From NCBI GenBank assembly GCA_034620365.1, contig JAQGEQ010000017.1:186001-250000 (forward strand): a stretch of DNA of 64,000 nt, written 5' to 3'. Below, one piece after another: positions 50,386 through 60,301 of the stretch; the first letter of the stretch is position 1; the number at the start of each line of letters is the position of its first letter. The notes beneath the pieces are model-generated. The model was not told the origin of the DNA, made no database searches, and saw nothing but the letters and a program-made list of their open reading frames with translations. Source of the DNA: Pegea sp. RAD2-039 (lineage: Eukaryota; Chordata; Thaliacea; Salpida; Salpidae). A program made the translations under genes and the position numbers.

Positions 50386-51771
50386 CATGAAGAAAGGAAA
50401 GAAGACAAGTTAAGACTTTGTTAAATCAGCTGGTATACTGTCACTACCTGGTTCTTTTGTGAGTGAAAACGCTCAAGAAGATTTATCTTGACAAAACAAA
50501 AACGTCTCGAAATGCTGATTATGCTTTTGTGTATCCTATGGTGTCTCTTGAAGGGCGGTTAAATCAACTGCAAATTTAACTTCAAGGCGAGAAAGCTCCT
50601 GTTTGATTTTGGAAGTTTATCTAAAGTCCAGAATGTTACAGATGTCATCGTCTATAGCGGTGGTTACAGTATGTACATTCCAACTTGCCAGTTTAACGAT
50701 AAGTATCTCATGCTAAATTTTTGAATTATAGCCAGGAACACCGGTTACAGTCTGCTTGTCATATTAGGACACTGCTAATCCCCATGCACCCTATGATGAT
50801 GGCAAACTGTGGCGGAACAACACTTTATTGGCTGGGATCAGCCTTGTTTAAAGCAAACGACAGCTGTGCGATATAATCGATATATTATTTAATTTTGATG
50901 ATAGTTAAAATGTACTTTCTGTGAAAGGTATACAAATTATTTTTGGTAGATGTAATCTGTATTTCTTCTGTTTCAAAGTTATAGCCTAACAAATTGATTA
51001 TTTTTCCAATATCAAAAATTGTTTATAATTTCTTTAAAAATAATTTATTGTAGGATTTTTTGCTTTATATATAGTTCGAAAACCATTTATGATTATTTTC
51101 ACATTATTATTTATTGGGTAGTGAAAAGGTAATTGAACTTATATAAGCTTTATTAATGATTTGCATGAATAACTAAACTATTGCTTTAATAATAATATTT
51201 TTTTAGATAAGAATTTAAGTAAGTGAAATTTAGGAATAACTTTTATCTACTGAAAAGTAAAAAATTTTATGGCAATAATGATGGCACCAAATTCATTTTA
51301 TTCAAAAATATCAACTTTTAAAAAAGTATTGCTTTCAACGACTGATATTATAGCACAAGTAACATTTTCTAAACCAAAATCTTGATAACTTTTTTGCATA
51401 AAATCATTTCTGCTTGAAAATTTGATTTAACTTTCAAAGTATTACTAGGTTTTTTTCATGATTTTAAGTTTAGTAAAAATGTTGTAAGCTATTTTTAGAT
51501 CTGTTACTTGAGCTGCAGCGCAAAGTTAGGCTTTCTGTATCTATGTATTTTGTTTGGTAACTATCCAAGAGAAAACATTTTTAGCTTAAAAATGATATTT
51601 TGTACATAATCAAAATATTGTGTTTTCAAATTTAATCTTTAGAAAAACTGCAAAATGTTTTTTTTAGACTTAAATGTTTTATTTAATTACAAAACGTAAC
51701 AATTTATACATTTTTTCATAGAAGTCAGATTTCATTGAGATTGATATCAAAACGAGTGACAATATTGAAAA
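50386..51771 (+). repeat. Left arm of a large inverted repeat
   Basis: From CATGAAGAAAGGAAAGAA at 50386 this segment matches the reverse complement of 56484-58233, with substitutions and small indels. The last part (51660-51771) corresponds to the 5' flank and first seven codons of the intact zinc-finger gene of the other arm, with the start codon changed from ATG to ACG. Similarity stops right after that point. Confidence 0.85.
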
Positions 51772-52389
51772 AGATCAGTACAACCAAATACGAGGCAAAT
51801 TAAAACATTCATTTTGGAGCATGATACAGACTCGTTGAACGAATTTTGTTCTTCTAAATTCCGGAAATTCAGCTGATCCAAACATAACCTCAAAAAGTTT
51901 CTTTATTATCTACTATCTTGACGCAGGAAAACGCATGCGGCTATTACGTCATGCTCCTTGTTTATTTCAAAAGTGAGTCTTTAACATCCGAAATCTTCTT
52001 ATAATCTTTAGAACATCCGCAATTAAAAGCAGAGCAATCCTCACAACCTTCTCACGGTTAGAAATATGAAAAACAATCAATTCTCCTCCTTTACCAACAA
52101 CTTTGGTTGTTGTGGTCTTTAAGAATTGTTCCCAACTTGATACCAACTTGATAATTAAAACTAAAGTCGCTGCGTCTGCAAATAAGGAGAATTATCTTAA
52201 GAAATAGTTACTTAAAATATTTTCAGTTTAAAATTCATTTATTTCATTATCAAGTTCAGAAATTAGATTTAAGAAACAAAATTGGCTTTTTGAAAGAAAA
52301 GTTCACAAATCAAGAATTTTCAAGATGACTCTGATCAATTTATTCTTGAACTAACATAACTTGATCCATCTTACCCTTTCTTGAGATTA
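51772..52389. other. Between inverted-repeat arm and small membrane protein gene
   Basis: No coding sequence recognised. A moderately AT-rich stretch at 51780-52160 may belong to the 3' UTR of the minus-strand gene at 52390. Confidence 0.35.
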
Positions 52390-52752
52390 CTAAGGTTCGA
52401 AAACATCTGAATCACCATAAGATTCATCTAACCCCCCATATTCTGAATCTGAAAGTATGCCTCTTAAAGTATTACTTCCACTCTCATCAGAACTATTGTC
52501 AATTTGTTCAGAGGAATCTTTATTTTCTTCAGGTTTGCTGTCATCTGGTTCTTCAGATTTCTCAGTTGCAATTGTATAATTACTCTCAGCAACATTTGAA
52601 TGAAGAGGAATCAACTGCAGTACGTTGTCATTAGCAACTGAGTCTTGAGAATGTCTCCGAAGACGTTTTCGAAGGATTATCAGAATCAAACAAAAAAGAA
52701 AAAGTATTAGAATTATTAGAGCAACAAACAAATAAATTTCGAGTTGTGACAT
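52390..52752 (-). CDS. Small predicted single-pass membrane protein with acidic tail
   Basis: ORF of 120 aa that I do not recognise. Residues 5-28 are strongly hydrophobic (LFVALIILILFLFCLILIIL), followed at once by a basic stop-transfer cluster (RKRLRRH). This predicts a very short N-terminus outside and a cytosolic tail of about 85 residues. The tail is rich in Glu, Asp and Ser (EEPDDSKPEENKDSSE; SDSEYGGLDESYGDSD) and ends DVFEP, with several sites suited to casein kinase 2 and two Tyr in acidic surroundings. Composition differs clearly from the AT-driven open frames nearby, which supports a real gene, perhaps the last exon of a longer one. It lies between the arms of the inverted repeat. 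Confidence 0.55.
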   Translation of the reverse strand: MSQLEIYLFVALIILILFLFCLILIILRKRLRRHSQDSVANDNVLQLIPLHSNVAESNYTIATEKSEEPDDSKPEENKDSSEQIDNSSDESGSNTLRGILSDSEYGGLDESYGDSDVFEP

Positions 52753-54080
52753 TTCAACTTTTCTTTCATCAGGTAGTTTCTGGTCTCAACAAGCTTGATG
52801 TCAACGGCAGTTCTTGTTGAAGTTAGTTTATTCCAAACAGCTGTGAGGAACTTGAAGTGAGACAATGTTGGTAGCTGTAGCCTTATAAAGGTTCTGAATC
52901 ATTGCATATAATCATTGCAAAAGTAACTTTGCTTGGAGGTGAACTGATTTCAAGAATAATTTTTTAGCTTTTTGTAATGATTAAAAAGAACAAAATTGAA
53001 TTTCATATTTACTATAATGCTTTAACCTTAACTTTATAAAAAATTTTGGAAATAAGTATAATTTGCTTTTGTCAAATGGTTTAGATAAAAACTAAACTCG
53101 GCAGCATTATTTTTCTTATTTAATTTTCAAATAAAGTTAACAAATATTTAAAAGGGTGATTTTAAATGATTATACATTTGTTACAACTCGGCAAAATAGA
53201 TCTTCAGTTTGCTGATTCTATAAACAGTTTATAAAATATTTTTCAACTTTAAAAATTAATTTTTTTGAAATTTGGTCACATTCTTAGGTTCTTAGTGAGT
53301 TATTACAACATTTATTAAATAGTTATTAGAATTTTTTCATAGCATCAGCATTCAAGTATTATAATTCTACAAAGTAAAAATGTTAACTTATGGATACTTC
53401 CTTAGCACCTTTTTTTTAAACAGACTTGTGTTGACAAGAAGTTTTTTAAAACTTTATTTAAAGATAATTTTCTTATTTCATCAGGAAACTAAATGGTTGG
53501 TGATTTTTGTTTTGCTTTAAATTAATACTTTATCACTTCAAAAAAAAAATTGGTTGAAAGCTAAACATTTCATATAAAAAATATATCTTAAAAATAAGAA
53601 TTGAAAATTGGATTTATGATCATTTTTCAAGGAGATAATCTTCTAATATAATCAAATATTTAAAATGGGTAATATCCCTTAGTATTTTACTTGTACATCC
53701 TGAGTTATTTTTATAATGGATTTCAGATTTTCAACAAATTAGCCAACTTTTAGATTTCTTTGTTAAAAAGCTTGCAATGAGCTGATAATAACCCTTCCCT
53801 TTACATTGTTTTTAAAGTTTAATATTTTCATTTAGTTGATTTATTCTTTATAACTGCGAAATTATCGAGGTGTAAATATGTAATTGTGTACATCAGCTAG
53901 TGGTATTTATTCTTAATTTTTTCTTTCAACGTTACTCAATTGCTAATTCGTAATCGAAAGTGCTAGGATACAGAATTTTATTTTTAATAAACTAAGTTTT
54001 ATCCTGATTTCTAATAAATTTTCATCAGTTCACTTGTTCGCTAATTACAATTTAAACTTTAGACAACCGACAATTTGTCG
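52753..54080. other. Intergenic, nothing recognised
   Basis: 5' flank of the small membrane protein gene, then AT-rich DNA without recognised features. Confidence 0.4.
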
Positions 54081-54084
54081 ATTT

Positions 54085-54245
54085 CAAAATGTGGACTGTC
54101 ATAGGAAACTGACAAGATCACATACTGATGGAAAGCCTTTTTGATGTAAAGTTTGTGAAAAATGCCTTTAAACAATCTGGCAATTTGGTAGTTCATAATA
54201 GATCACATACTCAATGTGATATTTGTGATAGATTGTTTCCAGATT
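54085..54245 (+). pseudogene. C2H2 zinc-finger relic
   Basis: The plus strand gives KLTRSHTDGKPF, a stop, CKVCEKC, a frame change, then QSGNLVVHNRSHTQCDICDR: pieces of at least two C2H2 fingers with a T-G-E-K-P-like linker. Stops and frameshifts show it is dead. Orientation is that of the left inverted-repeat arm, so it may be the remainder of the zinc-finger gene copy whose 5' end is at 51751. Confidence 0.75.
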
Positions 54246-54257
54246 TAAGCATTTTTT

Positions 54258-54452
54258 TATATATAAATGTGAAGGAGGGTGCCTAAAGAGAGCACACCTC
54301 GCTAACACACATTATCACGAGTTTTTTTATTTTTCTCGAGAGTTTTATAAATATGTCTCTACCTTGGGGTCGAACCCGGTACTTCCTAGCTAGATGTACC
54401 TTGTAGCTAAGTGTAGAAACCGGTTTGCCACCAAGCAGAACGGATTTTTTAC
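54258..54452 (-). mobile_element. tRNA-derived SINE sharing the LINE 3' tail
   Basis: On the minus strand a tRNA-like head has a box-A-like TGGCAAACCGG (54430-54420) and a perfect box B GGTTCGACCCC (54376-54366) at tRNA-like spacing. After a short AT-rich body comes the tail GATAATGTGTGTTAGCGAGG, GTGCTCTCTTTAGGCACC, CTCCTTCACATTTATA, which is the 3' end of the CR1-like LINE copies in this window. This head-plus-LINE-tail plan is that of SINEs mobilised by a partner LINE. Confidence 0.75.
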
Positions 54453-56033
54453 TCCTTTTTGTATTAAATTAGTTTTTATCTGATTGCCGTTTATAGGACA
54501 TAAAAGAAATTACTTTAAAAGTAATTTACTAAGATCCACGGAGTTTTGTTTATAGTCGCTGTCATGTGATTCCTATTCTGTTTTTTTTTCAATATTTATT
54601 CCCTGACATTACAGACACTAGATCACTAAATGGTTCTGTAAACTCAATACTATTTGCCGACTTTGCCAAACTCCTTGCTACTAAATCCTTTTCAGTCTTC
54701 GTTGGAGTTCACTAATCTATGACTTCAATCAAAACAACTCAAACTCGCCAACGACAAATGATTACACGTGATAGTAAGTAGAACTTCCAGCTGTAGCTCA
54801 CCATCAAGTTACTTTTATTAAAGTAATAATTAAATTTCCTACTTTTAGGTCATTAAAGATTTAAACTTTCATCTGTAAAGTCTTTCCCCGTTTACGATCC
54901 TTTGCTGCTAGCTTTTTCGTACAACTCGAAGAAGACAACAAAAATGAAAAGTTTTCAGTTTATTTTTGTTATCTATGTATCAAATTAAAAGCTTCAGTGG
55001 GACACAATAAAGTATGACAGACAAAAGCTGTAGAGATGGCATTATCTAGTAGTAGAATAATCTAGATTATGAAATAACTTGTATAAAATGATATCAAGTG
55101 AACCCCTATTAAAGCTTATTTAAGTTCAAATAAGTTTTTACTACCCAACAAATATTAATTCAAAAATGGCTTTCAGTTATCTTAAAAAACAATAAATTCT
55201 AAATAAGGTAATTCTTAAAAAGTTAAAAGCCATGTATTATGTTTTTGTCGGTCATACATTATTGTACACCACTGAAGGTTTGACTTTGATAAAGATTAAC
55301 GATAATTAATCGGACATCTTTCTTGTTTGTTGTCTTCCTCGAATCTTACATCTAAACTGGCAGCAAAAGATTTTAAAAAGGGAAGAAATGTTATAAACGA
55401 GGAAGACTTACAGGAGACTGACTTTACAAAAATGTACAGCTAGCTAAGAAGAAAAAGACTTCACTGGTGGAAAAGAATCTGTTGTTTCTTCTTAAGTCGA
55501 CAGTTATCAAATAACAACTACAAGAGCAGCTGTTCCTATCTTTGTTTTAAAAATATCCAAAGCCGCGATATGAAGTCGTTCAATCTCAATACCAGCAATT
55601 ATTTATTAATTCAACGCATAACTACGAATGACAAACTCAAGAGCTCTTTTTGTAGACATAAACCAACGATAAGTAAAGAGGTAATTAGAAGGTCTTATGT
55701 ATATCACAATTTAGGATTACAGAAGGAATACAAAGTGTAGAAAGATAGATGAAGCGTAAAATATAAATGAAAAGTTTGATATGACAAAACAGAAGAAGGT
55801 AAACAAACTATCAGTGTGACACATCACTTGGAAATAAAACTACTTGAATCTTATCTTCAAATCAAAATTACCAAGATGGTGAAGATTTTGATGTGATGAT
55901 GGAATCTTGTCTGTCAAGCTTTGTTTACCCTATTAAAGAAGTTGTTACTCTACTGGTGGTGCTTACAGTTGTTGTTAATCGAATTTGCCTACTATTATCA
56001 AACTACTGGAGTTTGTGATGCATTTCTCAAACT
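54453..56033. other. Intergenic with weak retroelement traces
   Basis: 55430-55640 is related to the unclassified repeat at 8085-8460. 55700-55790 (ACAGAAGGAATACAAAGTGT, then AGATAGATGAAGCGTAAAAT) resembles 59124-59180 at the end of the second LINE type. No intact gene seen; the plus-strand frame 55921-56157 is the antisense of the zinc-finger gene. Confidence 0.4.
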
Positions 56034-56504
56034 TCACTTTGAAAACTCTTCACTACTGTGTCTTCGGATGTGTTTTGCTAGAGATCCTGATTGTGTAAAT
56101 CGTTTATCACAAACTTTACATTGGAATGGCTTCTCACCAGTGTGTGATTGGATGTGACTGGTTAGAGTTCCTAACTGTCTAAAGCGTTGGTCACAAAGCT
56201 TACACTGAAAAGGCTTTTCACCAGTATGTGATCTCATATGAACTTCAAGACTGCCAGATAGTTTGAAGGCTTTTCCACAAAGTTCACATCGATAAGGCTT
56301 CTCACCAGTGTGTGTTCTCATATGGGTTTTAAGATGGTTAGATTGTTTGAAGGCTTTTTCACAAAGTCCACAGTTAAAAGGCTTCTCACCAGTATGTGTT
56401 CTCATATGAACTTCAAGATGGTAGAATAGTTTGAAGACTTTCCCACAAACTTCACATTGGAAAGGCTTTTCATCGGTATGTAATTTTTCAATATTTCCAC
56501 TCAT
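56034..56504 (-). CDS. Five-finger C2H2 zinc-finger protein, intronless
   Basis: ORF of 156 aa with five tandem C2H2 fingers (C-x2-C-x12-H-x3-H) starting with CEVCGKVF, CGLCEKAF, CELCGKAF, CKLCDQRF and CKVCDKRF, joined by canonical H-T-G-E-K-P-F/Y linkers. A short N-terminus (MSGNIEKLHTDEKPF) already contains a linker, and the tail is only HSSEEFSK. No KRAB, SCAN or BTB part is visible. Known family role: sequence-specific DNA binding in the nucleus; without an effector domain the regulatory sign cannot be guessed. The gene's 5' end and upstream flank lie in the right arm of the large inverted repeat. The frame is intact, suggesting it is functional or recently was. Confidence 0.88.
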   Translation of the reverse strand: MSGNIEKLHTDEKPFQCEVCGKVFKLFYHLEVHMRTHTGEKPFNCGLCEKAFKQSNHLKTHMRTHTGEKPYRCELCGKAFKLSGSLEVHMRSHTGEKPFQCKLCDQRFRQLGTLTSHIQSHTGEKPFQCKVCDKRFTQSGSLAKHIRRHSSEEFSK

Positions 56505-58233
56505 TTTGATATTAATCTCAATGAAATCTGAATTTTACGAAAAAAAAGTATAAATTGTTACGTTTTTTATTGGAGTAAATAACATTATTTAAGTCTAAAA
56601 ATAATAAATCATGCAGTTTTTCTAAAGATTAATTTCAAACAAAATAGTTCTATTATGTACAAAAAATTATTTTTAAGCTAAAAACTATGACCTCCTAGAT
56701 AGATACGCAAAAAAACTTAATTTTTCTGTTGCTTTAAAAACTAAAAAAAGATTAAACTTAAAACATATTAGGCTAAAAGCAACAGCAGACAAGTTTAGCT
56801 AACTACACACTTTTTCAACAGCATTAAATATTCAAAAAGTTATTTAGGCTGTCATAAACAAAAAGATATCATACACAAGCTTGCATTCAGAAAACCTAAC
56901 ACTGTGCAAAAGCTTACAGTACAAATCACATAAACTTACAACATAAAGTTTATCAATACGCTGCAAGTGAAGCTGGTTTCAGACTGATCTAACAACACCA
57001 AATGAATCCTTATATACTTTACCTCGTCTTTAACTCACTATGAGATAACATACTCACTTTTGTAATCAGAAAACCTAACCTTGCACTGAAGATCAAGTAA
57101 CAGATCTAAAAATAGCTTACAACATTTTAGTTTTTGAACTTAAAATGATGAAAAAACCTAGTAATACTTTGAAAGTTAAATCAAATTTTCAAGCAGAAAT
57201 GATTTTATGCAAAAAAGTTATCAAGATTTTGGTTTGGAAAATGTTACTTGTGCTATAATATCAGTCGTTGAAAGCAATACTTTTTTAAAAGTTGATATTT
57301 TTTGAATAAAATGAATTTCGTGCCATCATTATTGCCATAAAATTTTTTACTTTTCAGTAGATAAAAGTTATTCCTAAATTTCACTTACTTAAATTCTTAT
57401 CTAAAAAAATATTATTATGAAAACAATAGTTTAGTTATTCATGCAAACCATTAATAAAGCTTATATAAGTTCAATTACCTTTTCACTACCCAATAAATAA
57501 TAATGTGAAAATAATCATAAATGGTTTTCGAACTATATATAAAGCAAAAAATCCTACAATAAATTATTTTCAAAGAATTTATAAACAATTTTTGATATTG
57601 GAAAAATAATCAATTTGTTAGGTTATAAATCTGAAACAGAAGAAATACAGATTACATCTACCAAAAAAAATTTGTATACCTTTCACAGAAAGTACATTTT
57701 AACTATCATCAACATTAATTAATATATCGATTCTATCGCACAGCTGTCGCTTGCTTTAAACAAGGCTGATCCCAGCCAATAAAGTGTTGTTCGCCACAGT
57801 TTGCCATCATCATAGGGTGCATGGGGATTAGCAGTGTCCTAATATGACAAGCAGACTGTAACTGGTGTTCCTGGCTATAATTCAAAAATTAAGCATGAGA
57901 TACTTATCGTTAAACTGGCAAGTTGGAATGTCCATACTATAACTACTGTTATGGACGAAGACATTTGTAACATTCTGGACTTTAGATAAATTTCCACTAT
58001 CAAACAGGAGCTTTCTCGCCTTGAAGTTAAATTTGCAGTTGATTTTATCGCCCTTCAAGAGACACCATAGGATACACAAAAGCATAATCAGCATTTCGAG
58101 ACGTTTTTTTTTGTCAAGATAAACTCTACAGGGAACGTCTTCTTGAGCGTTTTCACTCACAAAAGAACCAGGTTGTGACAGTATACCAGCTGATTTAACA
58201 AGGTCTTAACTTGTTTTCTTTCCTTTCTTCATG
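56484..58233 (-). repeat. Right arm of a large inverted repeat
   Basis: Reverse complement of 50386-51771 with an extra stretch of about 350 bp around 56750-57090. It includes the zinc-finger start codon and upstream flank, the unclassified minus-strand open frame 57882-58160 (GNLSKVQNVTNVFV), also present but broken in the left arm, and ends in TTTCTTTCCTTTCTTCATG at 58215-58233. Spacer between the arms is about 4.7 kb. Confidence 0.85.
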
Positions 58234-59160
58234 GTTTTTTAGTCAAATGTTAGATGAAGGAAATGTTTCACAAGACTTGTTTGATGCAAAGATCATAACA
58301 AGATACAAAAAGAAGGGTGCCAGGTCTTATTGCGATAATTATAGAAGATTAGCCTTGTGTGACATTGTAATCAAAGTATTTGCAAAAGTGTTACTTCCTC
58401 GCCTACAAGTATTTGCTGAAAGAATATATCTCAAGTTACTATGCGGTTTCATATCTAAACTTTCTGCCACGATTATGATTTTAACTCTTTGTCAATTACA
58501 GGAAAAATACAAAAAACATTATGGGACTTTGTACAGTACATTCGTTGACTTTGCCACCGATTTGACCTTATCAGTAGAGGAGGCCTGTTTTTGATACTGT
58601 TGAAGTTTGGTTGTCCACCACGCCTCTGTAACATGGTGAGATCATTTCACTCGAATATTAAAGTAAATTTGTATCATCCTGTACAGAATTTGAAATGAAA
58701 ACGTTCTTAGTCAAGGTGTTTAACCCTCCCCAGTCAATCAACATTGATGGCTGTGACGTCGAGGCTGTAGATAATTTTGGAGTTATAAGTAGATAATCTC
58801 AGCTCAAAAATAACGATCTACTTCAAGAGTATGATATAACCCATCTATAGGACGTTTGTTTGCTGTTTTTTATTGTAAGCCACTGAAACTTTGAATTTGT
58901 TGAAGGCTAATTCACATAAAACTAAAATCTTTCATTCTTGTTGTCTTCGTTGTACTTTTACGTTTAAGTTGGCAGTAAAAGATCCTAAACAAGAAAGGCT
59001 TATAGTGCACCGGCTTAACACCAATCTACAGCATGCTAAGCAAGGGCTTTGCTGGTTTGGAAATGTTATTCAAATGGAAAGCAGACGGATACTAAAGGAT
59101 CTGTTGTATCTCGTGCAAGATTAACACAGAAAGAATGGAAACGCTGTAGAAGGATAGGTA
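58230..59160 (+). mobile_element. Second LINE type: decayed reverse transcriptase with C-terminal piece
   Basis: The plus strand encodes LFDAKIITRYKKKGARSYCD, NYRRLALCDIVIKVFAKVLL, PRLQVFAERI, LCGFISKLSATIMILTLCQL: the N-terminal reverse-transcriptase blocks (Y-K-x-K-G, N-Y-R-x-I-S-L, Q-x-G-F-x-x-x-x-S-T). After a gap, INIDGCDVEAVDNF follows at 58738 and LCWFGNVIQMESRRILKDLL at 59050, matching the C-terminal R-W-x-G-H-V-x-R-M block of RTE/L2-like elements. Stops and deletions break it. It begins at the outer end of the inverted repeat. Confidence 0.8.
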
Positions 59161-59199
59161 AAACGTAAATTTGAAATTGAGGACTCCATACAGAAGAGT

Positions 59200-59440
59200 T
59201 GAACTCTAGTTTAGAACGGATGTATTTGATGCAGAGTTTTAATAGGGTCCAGATATTTCTTTTCTTAAAAGATTGGAGAATTTGGTATAAAGTTGATGAA
59301 TCAATTCTGAATCCAAGAGATAAGAGTGAGGTTATTGTTAAACTGTTTGAGAGTTTTTACTAAAATATGATTTGAAAATGAGTCAAAGACTTTTTGAATG
59401 TAGATATGATATTTGTTAAATTATAATCAAAATGTAAGAT
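59200..59440 (-). mobile_element. CR1-like LINE reverse transcriptase relic
   Basis: Minus-strand pieces NLTNIISTF, FQKVFDSFSNHILVKTL-like reading in a shifted frame, LLSLGF, and nearer 59200 YIRSKLEFNSSVWSP. The last resembles the Y-V-R-P-x-L-E-Y-x-S-x-V-W block. It aligns with the relic at 1-220. Heavily decayed. Confidence 0.5.
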
Positions 59441-59573
59441 TTTCTTCACAGATGGTTCTTATGATTTTTTCATTGGTGATCATTTTTATGTTTCGTTTGG
59501 GGTTCTTTCTTCTTTTCATCATTCTTTATGATTTTTATTGAAGTGTTTATAGTGCGAGGTCGTTTACGTCGGA

Positions 59574-59777
59574 TCAATCATCATCGAACTGTCCCCAGTT
59601 CTTGGTAGCTTTAGCAACATCTTTAAAAGTCCATTTTGGTTGTTTCATCAGTTTAATAATCTCTACGTTTGTCTTACTAACGCTGTGTGGCTGGATTACC
59701 ATCGAATATTGACTCATTTCTACAAAAGAAAATAATTCTAAAAACAGAAAGGAATAAATATAATAAATAAGTTTCAT
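59574..59777 (-). CDS. Possible small secreted peptide (67 aa)
   Basis: Open frame starting MKLIYYIYSFLFLELFSFVE, a convincing signal-peptide-like hydrophobic start with a lysine at position 2, followed by a polar chain without cysteines (VEIIKLMKQPKWTFKDVAKA) ending WGQFDDD. I do not recognise it. It may be a complete short secreted peptide, a first exon, or an accident; the region is less AT-rich than its surroundings, which favours coding. It lies about 520 bp from the EGF/WxxW gene, in divergent orientation. Confidence 0.35.
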   Translation of the reverse strand: MKLIYYIYSFLFLELFSFVEMSQYSMVIQPHSVSKTNVEIIKLMKQPKWTFKDVAKATKNWGQFDDD

Positions 59778-60301
59778 CTTTTATTTAAAAAAATGAATTT
59801 TAGTCAAGGACTCTTTCTCAAAACATTTTTATGTTATTTGCATATTAACATTACAGCTTTAAAACTTATGGTGATCCTATAAATGTCATTACTATTATAA
59901 GATGAAAAGTTTGGTATTAATAACTAAATACGATTCTAAGAAATTTATTTAATTTGAATAAGATAAAAATTATTCAAAAATACACATTTTATGGTTTTAT
60001 ATTTACATTTTAAGATTTCCAGTTAATTTGTTTCACAAATGTATTAACAAATGAAAAGAAATTTTATTCATTCAAAAAAAAAATGATTTCATAGCAAAAA
60101 AATGATTTCACAAATGTAAAAACAAATGTATTTATAAAACCATAAACTTCAAAAAAAAATTAACTTATGATCCATAAGGGTTAGAGTATTTTTGAAGATT
60201 ATTTGTGTGTTAAAAGCACAAACTCATTCTTTCTTGATCCGTTTTATTTGTTCAATTCTTTCGCGAATTTAGAGGTCAACGAAACTCTTGTTTTAATTCA
60301 G

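Noticed and set aside
55921-56157. Plus-strand frame with several Cys and Leu
   Set aside because: Antisense of the zinc-finger gene end.
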